From Rugosimonospora sp036494675 (GTDB lineage Bacteria > Actinomycetota > Actinomycetes > Mycobacteriales > Micromonosporaceae), in the NCBI GenBank assembly GCA_036494675.1, contig DASXOA010000037.1, positions 1 to 14,309 on the forward strand: a stretch of 14,309 nucleotides of DNA, read 5' to 3'. Shown piece after piece: positions 6,388-12,509 of the stretch. A program made the translations under genes and the position numbers. The stretch's first letter is position 1. Each line of letters opens with the position of its first letter. The notes under the pieces were generated by a model, which saw nothing but the letters and a program-made list of their open reading frames with translations, had not been told where the DNA came from and searched no databases.

Positions 6388-7298
6388 GGGCGAAGCCTAC
6401 GTCGTCTACTACGTCTGAAGAGTCGGGAACGCGCAGGAAAGAGTAAAGACGCAAGTAGTGGGGTAACCAACGCGGCATCCGGCGCCTCCGGCTTCCCCTC
6501 CGGCGGTCCGACCGGGCGCAGGTCTGGTGTGACCGTGCGGTACGGGCCGGCGGAGGACGGTTTGGGAATGTTGCTGAACGTTGACGGAGTCCCCAGAGTG
6601 CGCCACTGGTCTTTCGGCCAGACCACAACGAACGCCTTGCCGATCACGTTGGCGATCGGCACCGGGCCCTGACATCGGGAGTCCTGCGAGACCAACCGGT
6701 GGTCCCCCATCACCCACATGTCTCCGGGAGGGATCACGACCGGCGCGAACTTGCGCGGGCCGCACCTGCCCGGCGTCGGATCGATGTCCAGCGGCGAGTT
6801 GTCGGTGACGTACGGCTCGTCCAGCGGCTGGCCGTTGACGGTCACCCTGCCCTGGGCGTCGCAGCACGCCACGGTGTCCCCGGGCAGGCCGATCACCCGC
6901 TTGATGAAGTCCTTCTCACCCGGTTGGCTGACGCCGACCAGGTCGCCCATGGTGCGGCCGAACTTGGACAACACCCCACCGTCCGGCGGCGGGGCCTCCG
7001 GCGCCCAGGCGTCGGTGCCACGGAACACGACGATGTCGCCGCGCCGTGGCTGGCGCGTGTTGTACACGACCTTGTTGACCAGTACCCGATCGCCGATCAG
7101 CAGGGTGTTCTCCATCGACCCCGACGGGATGAAGAACGCCTGGAACAGGAAGGTCCGGATCAGTACGGCAAGGCAGAACGCGACGACCAGCAGCAGCGGG
7201 ACTTCCTGCCACAGCGGCATGTTCTTACGAGCACGGTTGACCCGATGGCGCCACGACGATTCCTCATCGTCGATGCTGACCTCCGCGCGACCCTGCAC
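6384..7298 (-). CDS. lepB: Signal peptidase I (first copy, extended C-terminus)
   Basis: Type I signal peptidase, 304 aa from the chosen start. A roughly 30-residue cytoplasmic N-terminus is followed by one transmembrane helix (PLLLVVAFCLAVLIRTFLFQ, 34-53). Nucleophile S61 is in IPSGSMENTL and lysine K133 in FIKRVIGLPGD. The third motif is WVMGDHR (195-201) followed by DSR, with His where Asn is usual. C145-C146 match the CC pair in the second copy. GTG 7298 is preferred because GGGGAG lies 6 nt upstream; ATG 7340 is an in-frame alternative only about 20 bp from a -10-like TATATT. The last 30 or so residues have poor GC3 and rare codons, including TTA at residue 285, and end in a basic run. 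They look like recently captured intergenic sequence. The stop overlaps the second lepB start. Confidence 0.9.
   Translation of the reverse strand: MQGRAEVSIDDEESSWRHRVNRARKNMPLWQEVPLLLVVAFCLAVLIRTFLFQAFFIPSGSMENTLLIGDRVLVNKVVYNTRQPRRGDIVVFRGTDAWAPEAPPPDGGVLSKFGRTMGDLVGVSQPGEKDFIKRVIGLPGDTVACCDAQGRVTVNGQPLDEPYVTDNSPLDIDPTPGRCGPRKFAPVVIPPGDMWVMGDHRLVSQDSRCQGPVPIANVIGKAFVVVWPKDQWRTLGTPSTFSNIPKPSSAGPYRTVTPDLRPVGPPEGKPEAPDAALVTPLLASLLFPARSRLFRRSRRRRLRP
6442..6470 (-). promoter_or_regulatory. lepB: Possible promoter for the second lepB
   Basis: On the - strand TTGGTT (6470-6465) and TTTACT (6447-6442) are 17 bp apart and lie in an unusually AT-rich patch about 55 bp upstream of the second lepB start. 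The matches to sigma-70 consensus are only 3/6 and 4/6, so this is a weak candidate supported mainly by the local base composition. Confidence 0.25.
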
Positions 7299-7358
7299 CC
7301 GCAACTCCCCGCAATGCGCGACAACCGCCCAGGGCGGCATGCTCCGAGCGGTAGCGAC

Positions 7359-7364
7359 AATATA
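7359..7364 (-). promoter_or_regulatory. lepB: -10-like TATATT upstream of first lepB
   Basis: On the - strand TATATT is a good -10 hexamer in otherwise GC-rich DNA, 60 bp upstream of GTG 7298 and 18 bp upstream of ATG 7340. No convincing -35 lies 16-18 bp upstream. Its location after rplS would let the export genes be transcribed separately from the ribosomal genes. Confidence 0.35.
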
Positions 7365-7404
7365 GCCGGCCTACCTCAAGATTTCGTGGCCGTCTCATAC
7401 CGTT

Positions 7405-7430
7405 CACAAAGCCGCGCTGGGCGGTGCGGC
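7405..7430 (-). terminator. Possible rplS terminator
   Basis: On the - strand, 5 nt past the rplS stop, GCCGC (7430-7426) and GCGGC (7415-7411) form a stem with a 10-nt loop, followed by TTTGTG. This is the only stem in the window followed by a short T-run, but the loop is long and the stem short. Confidence 0.35.
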
Positions 7431-7435
7431 GTGGG

Positions 7436-7792
7436 TCAGCTCGCGGGGCGCTCGCGCCGCTCCTTGATCTTCGCGGCCTTGCCGCGCAGATTCCGGAGAT
7501 AGTAGAGCTTGGCCCGGCGAACCGCGCCGCGGGTGACGACCTCGATCCGGTCCAGCGAAGGGCTGTTGATCGGGTACGTCCGCTCGACACCGACGCCGAA
7601 GCTGACCTTCCGGATGGTGAACGTCTCGCGCAGACCTGCTCCCTGGCGGCGGATCACCACGCCCTGGAAGATCTGGATACGGGACCGGTTGCCCTCGACC
7701 ACCCGGGCGTGCACCTTGAGCGTGTCGCCGGCACGGAAGTCCGGGAGATCGGTCCGCTGCGACTGGGCGTCCAGAGCGTCCAGCGTGTTCAT
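7436..7792 (-). CDS. rplS: 50S ribosomal protein L19
   Basis: Ribosomal protein L19 of the large subunit, at the 30S-50S interface in bacterial ribosomes. It is 118 aa, the normal family length. The hallmark stretches are present: DFRAGDTLKVHARVVEG (18-34), RIQIFQGVVIRRQG (38-51), TFTIRKVSFGVGVERTYP (57-74) and the basic C-terminal RRAKLYYLRNLRGKAAKIKE (92-111). ATG 7792 is preceded by a strong AAGGAAG ribosome binding site at an 8-nt spacing, part of which is held in a leader hairpin. The gene is downstream of trmD, separated by 93 nt, and is followed by the signal peptidases, the standard actinobacterial order. Confidence 0.98.
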   Translation of the reverse strand: MNTLDALDAQSQRTDLPDFRAGDTLKVHARVVEGNRSRIQIFQGVVIRRQGAGLRETFTIRKVSFGVGVERTYPINSPSLDRIEVVTRGAVRRAKLYYLRNLRGKAAKIKERRERPAS

Positions 7793-7803
7793 CGCTGCTG
7801 CTT

Positions 7804-7839
7804 CCTTGGGCTCAAGGCGCGCCGAATTCCAGACGCGCG
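7804..7839 (-). promoter_or_regulatory. rplS: Two-hairpin leader of rplS covering the ribosome binding site
   Basis: On the - strand just upstream of rplS, a first stem pairs about CGCGC (7838-7834) with GCGCG (7821-7817). It is followed directly by a second perfect stem, CCTTG (7817-7813) with CAAGG (7808-7804), around AGCC. The second stem's 3' arm contains the first part of the AAGGAAG ribosome binding site. Opening or closing this hairpin could tune L19 synthesis. L19 leader RNAs are described in Firmicutes; identity with any known leader is not claimed. Confidence 0.4.
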
Positions 7840-7885
7840 GGTGGTTTCTGACGTCATGAGGCCGCAGGCTCCAGCGGCAACCCCA

Positions 7886-8737
7886 TTACTCTGCCACATC
7901 GGGGTCGCAGATCTGAAATCCGGTCCCCGCCAGAGTGGCCCGATCGTGCCTGTCCAGCGCCTGCGGGGGCAGCGCCGGCAACAGGTCCGGGCGCCGCCGG
8001 GCGGTACGCAGCAGGGACTGATCGCGCCGCCAGCGGGCGATCCGGCCGTGATCACCCGAGCGCAACACCTCCGGTACCGGCAGGTCCCGCCACTGCGCCG
8101 GCTTGGTGTACACGGGTGCTTCCAGCAACCCGTCGGCGTGCGACTCCTCGACCAGCGAGTCGGCGTTGCCCAGTACCCCGGGCAGCAGCCGGACCACCGC
8201 CTCCAGGATCACCAGGACCGCGACCTCGCCCCCGAAGAGCACGTAGTCGCCGAGTGAGACCTCGGTCACCGGCATCCGCCCGGCGGCGTGGTCGAGTACC
8301 CGCTGGTCGATGCCCTCGTACCGGCCACAGGCGAAGATCAGCCGTGACTCGGCGGCCAGCGCGTGGGCCAGCGGCTGGGTGAACGGCACCCCGGCCGGGG
8401 AGGGCACGACGAGATGCGGAGACTCCCGATGAGCCGGACCGTCCGAGTCCCGACGAGCCGGACCGCTTGACCGGGCCGCCCACAAACCAGGCGGCCCTGG
8501 CGGCCCGTCCGGAGCAACGATCGCGTCCAGCGCCTCGCCCCAGGGTTCGGGGCGCATGACCATGCCGGGGCCGCCGCCGTACGGGGTGTCGTCGACGGTG
8601 CGGTGCACATCGCTGGTCCAGGTGCGCAGGTCGTGTACGGCGACGTCCAGGATGCCGGTGGCGCGGGCCCTACCGATCAGGGAGAGGTCCAGCGGCGCCA
8701 GATAGTCCGGGAAGATCGTGATGACGTCGACCCTCAT
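7886..8737 (-). CDS. trmD: tRNA (guanine-N1)-methyltransferase TrmD, with insertion
   Basis: TrmD methylates N1 of G37 in tRNAs (including proline tRNAs) with S-adenosylmethionine, preventing +1 frameshifting. It is 283 aa, longer than the usual 230-250. The N-terminal MRVDVITIFPDY, HRTVDDTPYGGGPGMVM (45-61), the trefoil-knot segment ACGRYEGIDQRV (136-147) and SLGDYVLFGGE (161-171) are all present. R183 corresponds to Escherichia coli R154. E198 (VEESH) sits at the position of the catalytic Asp169 of E. coli (TEDSF). An insertion of about 30 residues after DAIVAPDG (70-78) contains an 8-residue duplication. The gene is 13 nt downstream of rimM. ATG 8737 begins the conserved N-terminus. Confidence 0.95.
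   Translation of the reverse strand: MRVDVITIFPDYLAPLDLSLIGRARATGILDVAVHDLRTWTSDVHRTVDDTPYGGGPGMVMRPEPWGEALDAIVAPDGPPGPPGLWAARSSGPARRDSDGPAHRESPHLVVPSPAGVPFTQPLAHALAAESRLIFACGRYEGIDQRVLDHAAGRMPVTEVSLGDYVLFGGEVAVLVILEAVVRLLPGVLGNADSLVEESHADGLLEAPVYTKPAQWRDLPVPEVLRSGDHGRIARWRRDQSLLRTARRRPDLLPALPPQALDRHDRATLAGTGFQICDPDVAE
8421..8465. repeat. 24-bp in-frame duplication in trmD
   Basis: The 21-bp stretches 8421-8441 and 8445-8465 differ at only two positions and are offset by 24 bp. They encode the tandem octapeptides GPARRDSD and GPAHRESP within the insertion of TrmD. The frame is kept. Confidence 0.85.
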
Positions 8738-8750
8738 CGGATGCCGGCTC

Positions 8751-9422
8751 TCATATGTCGAACAGCCCTTCCGGCGGAGTCAACACCACCCGGCCGGCGG
8801 TCACGTCGACGGTGGGCACGATCGCCCTGACGAACGGGACCAGTGCGTCGCGGCCGTCGGTCAGCCGCACCACGAGCAGGTCGGCGGCCGGCCCGTGCTC
8901 GATGCGCACCACCTCGCCCAGCCGCTGCCCGGCGGTGTCGACCGCGTCCAGTCCGATGAGCTGGAAGTCGTTGAACTCGTCGGGGTCGTCCGGAGCGGCG
9001 ATGTCCGCGGAGTCCACCCACAGCCGGATCCCGCGCAGCGCCTCGGCGGAGTCCCGGTCCAGGACCCCCTCGAACGCGACGATCAGCCGGCCCTGGTGCG
9101 GGCGCACCGCCTCGATCAGCAACCCCTCGGGCCGCGCCCGACCATTACCGCCGACGGGACGAACGCCGCCGGCGGGACCATTGCCACCGGCGGGACCATT
9201 ACCGCCGGCCGTGCCTCCCGGCGCACCGACAGCGCCACCCGACGCAGCACCCGTGCCGGTCGGAACGGCGGGCCGGCCTCCCCGGACGCCGGCCGTGACC
9301 GGGTCGGCGGCAAGCACCGACCCGGCGACGAACCGATCCTCGGGTGCATCCGTGGTCACCTCGATCACGACCTCACCACGGATGCCGTGCGGCCGCACGA
9401 TCTGACCGACGACGAGGCGCAT
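8751..9422 (-). CDS. rimM: Ribosome maturation factor RimM, with Gly-rich insertion
   Basis: RimM assists 30S head assembly through binding S19 and is a cytoplasmic two-domain protein (RimM N-terminal barrel plus PRC barrel). It is 223 aa from ATG 9422, longer than the usual 165-185. The start fits MRLVVGQIVRPHGIRGEVV (1-19). The PRC-like region DFQLIGLDAVDTAGQRLGEVVRIE and the ending VDVTAGRVVLTPPEGLFDI are typical. About 50 residues inside the N-terminal barrel region (roughly 43-98) are Gly/Pro/Asn-rich and partly tandem repeats. The insertion is likely a surface loop. The start is 4 nt after the khpA stop and a longer in-frame start at 9467 would overlap khpA without adding homology. The 3' end is 13 nt from trmD. 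Confidence 0.95.
   Translation of the reverse strand: MRLVVGQIVRPHGIRGEVVIEVTTDAPEDRFVAGSVLAADPVTAGVRGGRPAVPTGTGAASGGAVGAPGGTAGGNGPAGGNGPAGGVRPVGGNGRARPEGLLIEAVRPHQGRLIVAFEGVLDRDSAEALRGIRLWVDSADIAAPDDPDEFNDFQLIGLDAVDTAGQRLGEVVRIEHGPAADLLVVRLTDGRDALVPFVRAIVPTVDVTAGRVVLTPPEGLFDI
9141..9212. repeat. Four 18-bp tandem units in rimM
   Basis: Units at 9141-9158, 9159-9176, 9177-9194 and 9195-9212 share the pattern ACCATTRCCRCCGGCGGG. On the - strand they encode six-residue repeats of GNGPAG type. The third and fourth units are closest to each other. The period preserves frame. Confidence 0.85.
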
Positions 9423-9426
9423 GGCC

Positions 9427-9687
9427 TCAGTACGCGTCGACGATGTCGACCCGTACCCCGCGACCACCGATCGACGTGATCACCTGCCGGAGCGCCTTGG
9501 CGGTGCGCCCGCCGCGTCCGATGACCGTACCGAGGTCCTCGGGGTGCACGCGCACCTCCAGCCGCTGACCGCGACGGGAGTCGACCATCCGGACGCGAAC
9601 GTCGTCCGGATGGTCCACGATGCCCTTGACCAGGTGCTCCAGCGCGGGCCGGAGCGCCCCGTCAGGCTTGCGTACCTGCGTCGGCAC
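9427..9687 (-). CDS. khpA: KH-domain RNA-binding protein KhpA
   Basis: Single KH-domain RNA-binding protein of the KhpA/YlqC family, 86 aa. It fits the usual actinobacterial size of about 80. LEHLVKGIVDHPDDVRVR (16-33) starts the family domain, and the RNA-binding GXXG loop is GRGG (57-60) in VIGRGGRTAKALR. The C-terminal GGRGVRVDIVDAY is typical. GTG 9687 is chosen because GAGGAG lies 7 nt upstream; no other start codon precedes the domain. This start lies inside rpsP and gives a 26-bp overlap, so khpA is probably coupled to translation of the S16 tail. rimM follows 4 nt after the stop. In other bacteria KhpA with KhpB affects division and RNA metabolism; no partner is visible here. Confidence 0.93.
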   Translation of the reverse strand: MPTQVRKPDGALRPALEHLVKGIVDHPDDVRVRMVDSRRGQRLEVRVHPEDLGTVIGRGGRTAKALRQVITSIGGRGVRVDIVDAY

Positions 9688-10252
9688 CAGCCGACTCCTC
9701 GGTCTGCGCGGGTGCCGCGGTCTCCGCCGGGGCAGCCGCGGCCTCCGCCGGAGCGGCCGCGGTCGCCGCCGGGGCAGCCGGGGCCTCCGCCGGAGCGGCC
9801 GCGGTCGCCGCCGGAGCGGCCGCGGTCGCCGCCGGGGCAGCCGCGGTCTCGGCCGGGGCGGCCTTCTTCGCCGCCTTCTTGGTGGCCTTGGCCGGCTCGG
9901 CCGGCGTCAGCCCGGCAGCCGCCTGCGACTCCGCCTCGTAGCGGGCCTTGCGGTCGGCCTGCACGGCCGGCATCTTCAACGGCTCCGGTGCGGGCAGACC
10001 CTTGAACTTCTGCCAGTCACCGGTCTTCTCGAGGATGCGCTGCACCGGCTCGCTCGGCTGTGCGCCGACCGAAAGCCAGTACTGCGCGCGGTCGGAGTTG
10101 ACCTCGATCAACGAGGGGTCCTCCTTGGGGTGGTAGACCCCGATGTACTCAATTGCCCGACCATCCCGCTTGGTGCGGGAGTCGGCGACGACGATGCGGT
10201 ACTGCGGGTTGCGGATCTTGCCCATCCGAAGAAGCCGGATTTTTACGGCCAC
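9662..10252 (-). CDS. rpsP: 30S ribosomal protein S16 with repetitive C-terminal tail
   Basis: Small-subunit ribosomal protein S16, an early assembly protein. Residues 1-85 are the conserved domain (AVKIRLLRMGKIRNPQYRIV at the start, then SRTKRDGRAIEYIG and YWLSVGAQPSEPVQRILEKTGDW). Residues 86-113 are a further actinobacterial extension. From about 114 to 196 the tail is Lys/Ala- then Ala/Pro/Thr/Glu-rich and includes at least six heptapeptide repeats of the form xTAAAPA. Total length is 196 aa, compared with about 80-165 in most relatives. GTG 10252 starts MAVK and has AGGAG 9 nt upstream; the in-frame GTG/ATG-like extension to 10294 lacks homology. The gene overlaps khpA by 26 bp and heads the rpsP-khpA-rimM-trmD operon. 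Confidence 0.97.
   Translation of the reverse strand: MAVKIRLLRMGKIRNPQYRIVVADSRTKRDGRAIEYIGVYHPKEDPSLIEVNSDRAQYWLSVGAQPSEPVQRILEKTGDWQKFKGLPAPEPLKMPAVQADRKARYEAESQAAAGLTPAEPAKATKKAAKKAAPAETAAAPAATAAAPAATAAAPAEAPAAPAATAAAPAEAAAAPAETAAPAQTEESAGADAGTQA
9723..9848. repeat. Six 21-bp tandem units in rpsP tail
   Basis: Six consecutive 21-bp units begin at 9723, 9744, 9765, 9786, 9807 and 9828, with partial units on both sides. Each unit contains CCGCCGG followed by a GCAGCC or GCGGCC core. They encode heptapeptides of Ala, Pro and Thr/Glu in the S16 tail. Differences among units are mostly single base changes, which suggests recent expansion. Confidence 0.85.
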
Positions 10253-10426
10253 TGAAGCTCGCTCCTGTTGTGATCCTGACCGCCCAGCCGGCATCGTGGG
10301 GTTGATGTTGGCAGGGTGCTCGTGGACTGGCTACGCGCCCGAGGTAGAGGGCAACGGACGCGTGCCGGATACCAGCCGACCATTCTGCCAGATGGTGGTG
10401 CCTCAACCGAAATCAGGTAGTCAAGA
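10253..10426 (-). promoter_or_regulatory. rpsP: Leader and probable promoter region of the rpsP operon
   Basis: This 174-bp gap separates DUF402 from rpsP. On the - strand it begins with CTTGACT next to the DUF402 stop. ACCAT and ATGGT (10396-10392 and 10383-10379) form a 5-bp stem with a candidate -10 CAGAAT in it. No -35 at the usual spacing is convincing. From there to rpsP about 120 nt of leader follow, ending in the AGGAG site. A promoter is expected because a ribosomal operon starts here, but its exact position is uncertain. Confidence 0.35.
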
Positions 10427-11086
10427 TCAGGCCCGGAGCAGCCGGACAGGCGGCCGGTCCCAGCCGGGCGGCAGCTCGGTCGGGGTACCCCAGGCCGGAT
10501 CGGGAGTGAAGTCACACCAGGTGCCGTCGAAGGGGAACCGCCCCGCCTCGATGTCCCTGACGACCCGCTCGCCCTCGGCCCGGACCGCCGTGGCGTCCGA
10601 CACCCAGTAGTGGTCGGGAAAGCCCAGCCGCTCGGCGAACTCCCCCTCGTCCTTCCACTGCCAGCTCAGGTTCGGATCTACCCAGATGTCCAGATCCTGG
10701 TCGACGATGTCCACCCCGGCCAGGTCGCCGTCCTCCCAGCGCACGGCCGGCTCTTCAAGATTCACGTACCAGCCGGTGAACCGGCCCGCCTCGTCGCGGA
10801 ACCACCACACCGAATGGGCGGCTCCCGGACGCACCAGCTTGAGGATTCCGGGCCCGCTCCACGGCAGCTGGGCCAGCTGGTAGCTCTGGCGGATCCAGTC
10901 CGCGAACGGCATCTGGCGCAGGGTCAACCCGTCCTGGTCTACCTCGTGCGCGACCCGGCTGCCCGGTGCGACCCACAGCAACAGGCCGCGTTCGTCGTCG
11001 CTGACCACCCGTGCCGGACGAACCCAACCGATCCGATCGTGACGGGTGCTGCGGTGCAAGATCAACTTGCCCGGCGCGAAAGACAT
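10427..11086 (-). CDS. DUF402 / FomD-like protein
   Basis: A 219-aa protein of the DUF402 (FomD-like) family. FomD itself hydrolyses a cytidylylated phosphonate intermediate in fosfomycin biosynthesis, and other members have putative nucleotide-phosphoester hydrolase roles. The N-terminal part contains GRIGWVRPARVVSDDERGLLL-like strands (about 17-37), FADWIRQSY (61-69) and HSVWWF (91-96). The core is WYVNLEEP (106-113), VDIVDQDLDIWVDP (125-138) and WQWKDEGEF (142-150), with clustered acidic residues D126, D129, D131, D133, D137, D146 and E147 likely to bind divalent metal. ATG 11086 begins five bases after the proS stop, and the upstream frame is inside proS without homology. The substrate is unknown; co-transcription with proS suggests a housekeeping role. 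Confidence 0.88.
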   Translation of the reverse strand: MSFAPGKLILHRSTRHDRIGWVRPARVVSDDERGLLLWVAPGSRVAHEVDQDGLTLRQMPFADWIRQSYQLAQLPWSGPGILKLVRPGAAHSVWWFRDEAGRFTGWYVNLEEPAVRWEDGDLAGVDIVDQDLDIWVDPNLSWQWKDEGEFAERLGFPDHYWVSDATAVRAEGERVVRDIEAGRFPFDGTWCDFTPDPAWGTPTELPPGWDRPPVRLLRA

Positions 11087-11091
11087 GCGCC

Positions 11092-12498
11092 TCAGTATGC
11101 CCGGGCGAGGTACGCGACGAGATCCGACTCGTCCTCGGAATCGGGCACACTGCCGTCGGCACGCGTCAGGCAGCGGACGGTGACCCCCTCGGCGTTCGCC
11201 TGCGTCTCGCCGTGCGCCCCGACTGCCGCCCAGGGGATCCGCGCCCACCCGGTGGCGGCCACCTCGATGGCTTCCTCCACAGTGGACACATCGACGGTGT
11301 GCTCGACGCGGCTGGCCAGCGCGGCATCGTACAACGCCTTCTGATCGGCTTCCAGGGCGGCGGCAACCGCCGCGGCGACCTCGGCGATCGGGGTCGGCGT
11401 CTTGCTGCCGTTCACCCGCCGCACCAGCACCACGTTGCCGGTCGCGAGATCGCGGGGGCCGATCTCCACCCGTACCGGATAACCCTTCAGCTCCGCGTCC
11501 ACGGCCCGGCGGCCGAACGCGGTGTCCACCCGGTCGTCCAGCGCGACCCGGATGCCGGCGCCGCGCAGTTCGTCGCGCAGCTTCGCGGCGGTCGCCGCCA
11601 CGCCGTCACCCTCCTTGACCACCATCAGGTAGGCCTGCACCGGCGCCAGGGCGGGCGGCACCCGCAGCCCGTTGTCGTCGCCGTGGCACATGATCAACCC
11701 GCCGAGCATCCGCGTGGAGCTGCCCCAGGAGGTGGTCCACGCCAGTTCCCGGCTGCCGGACGCGCCGGAGAACGCGATGTCGAAGGCCCGGGCGAAGTTC
11801 TGGCCCAGCTCGTGGCTGGTGCCCATCTGCAGCGCCTTGCCGTCGCCCATCATGCCTTCGAGGGTGTACGTGCTGGTGGCGCCCGCGAACCGCTCGCGCG
11901 CCGTCTTCCGGCCGACCAGTACCGGCATGGCCAGCACGCTGACCATGAAGTCCTCGTAGACCTCGTGCAGGATCCGCCGGGCGTACGCGCGGGCGTCCGC
12001 CTCGTCGGCGTGCGCGGTGTGCCCCTCCTGCCAGAGGAATTCGGTGGTACGCAGCAGGATCCTCGGGCGCAGCTCCCACCGCACCACGTTGGCCCACTGA
12101 TTGAGCAGCAGCGGCAGGTCCCGGTAGGAATCCACCCACTTGGCCATGAACTCGCCGATCACCGTCTCGCTGGTCGGCCGGACCACGACCGGCTCGGCGA
12201 GCTGCTTGCCGCCGCCGTGGGTCACCACCGCCAACTCCGGCGCGAAGCCCTCGACGTGCTGCGCCTCGCGGCGCAGGTACGACTCCGGGATGAACAGCGG
12301 GAAGTAGGCGTTCTGGGCGCCCGCGGTCTTGATCCGCGCGTCCATCTCGGACTGCATGCGCTCCCAGATGGCGTACCCGACCGGCCTGATCACCATCGTG
12401 CCCCGGACCGGTCCGTTGTCGGCCAGCTCAGCCTTGGCGATCAGATCCTGATACCACCGGGGGAAGTCTTCCGCCCGGGGAGTGAGTACGCGTGCCAT
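11092..12498 (-). CDS. proS: Prolyl-tRNA synthetase, archaeal/eukaryotic type (short form)
   Basis: Class IIa aminoacyl-tRNA synthetase charging tRNA-Pro with proline, 468 aa. RPTSETVIGEFMAKWVDSYRD (107-127), NQWANVVRWE (133-142), RTTEFLWQEGHTAHAD (150-165), GKALQMGTSHELGQNF (220-235) and the motif 3 region GGLIMCHGDDNGLRVPP (266-282) are all present. The roughly 180-residue editing insertion of bacterial-type ProRS is absent, placing it in the shorter archaeal/eukaryotic-like class. An anticodon-binding domain follows (about 285-385). The C-terminal zinc-binding domain seems degenerate: its usual four Cys positions contain only one, in VTVRC, although the family-specific terminal -ARAY is retained. 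ATG 12498 is 11 nt after the amidohydrolase gene. proS overlaps no neighbour and is followed closely by DUF402. Confidence 0.95.
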   Translation of the reverse strand: MARVLTPRAEDFPRWYQDLIAKAELADNGPVRGTMVIRPVGYAIWERMQSEMDARIKTAGAQNAYFPLFIPESYLRREAQHVEGFAPELAVVTHGGGKQLAEPVVVRPTSETVIGEFMAKWVDSYRDLPLLLNQWANVVRWELRPRILLRTTEFLWQEGHTAHADEADARAYARRILHEVYEDFMVSVLAMPVLVGRKTARERFAGATSTYTLEGMMGDGKALQMGTSHELGQNFARAFDIAFSGASGSRELAWTTSWGSSTRMLGGLIMCHGDDNGLRVPPALAPVQAYLMVVKEGDGVAATAAKLRDELRGAGIRVALDDRVDTAFGRRAVDAELKGYPVRVEIGPRDLATGNVVLVRRVNGSKTPTPIAEVAAAVAAALEADQKALYDAALASRVEHTVDVSTVEEAIEVAATGWARIPWAAVGAHGETQANAEGVTVRCLTRADGSVPDSEDESDLVAYLARAY

Positions 12499-12509
12499 GA
12501 CCGGTCATC

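Noticed and set aside
7849..7856. TGACGTCA palindrome upstream of rplS
   Set aside because: An 8-bp palindrome is expected by chance over this length, and no related copy or promoter element accompanies it.
9423..9467. Longer RimM start at 9467
   Set aside because: It would overlap khpA and add 15 residues with no homology; ATG 9422 begins the conserved RimM N-terminus.
9723..9848. CRISPR-like array
   Set aside because: The 21-bp units are directly adjacent without unique spacers and are in frame inside rpsP; this is a coding tandem repeat.
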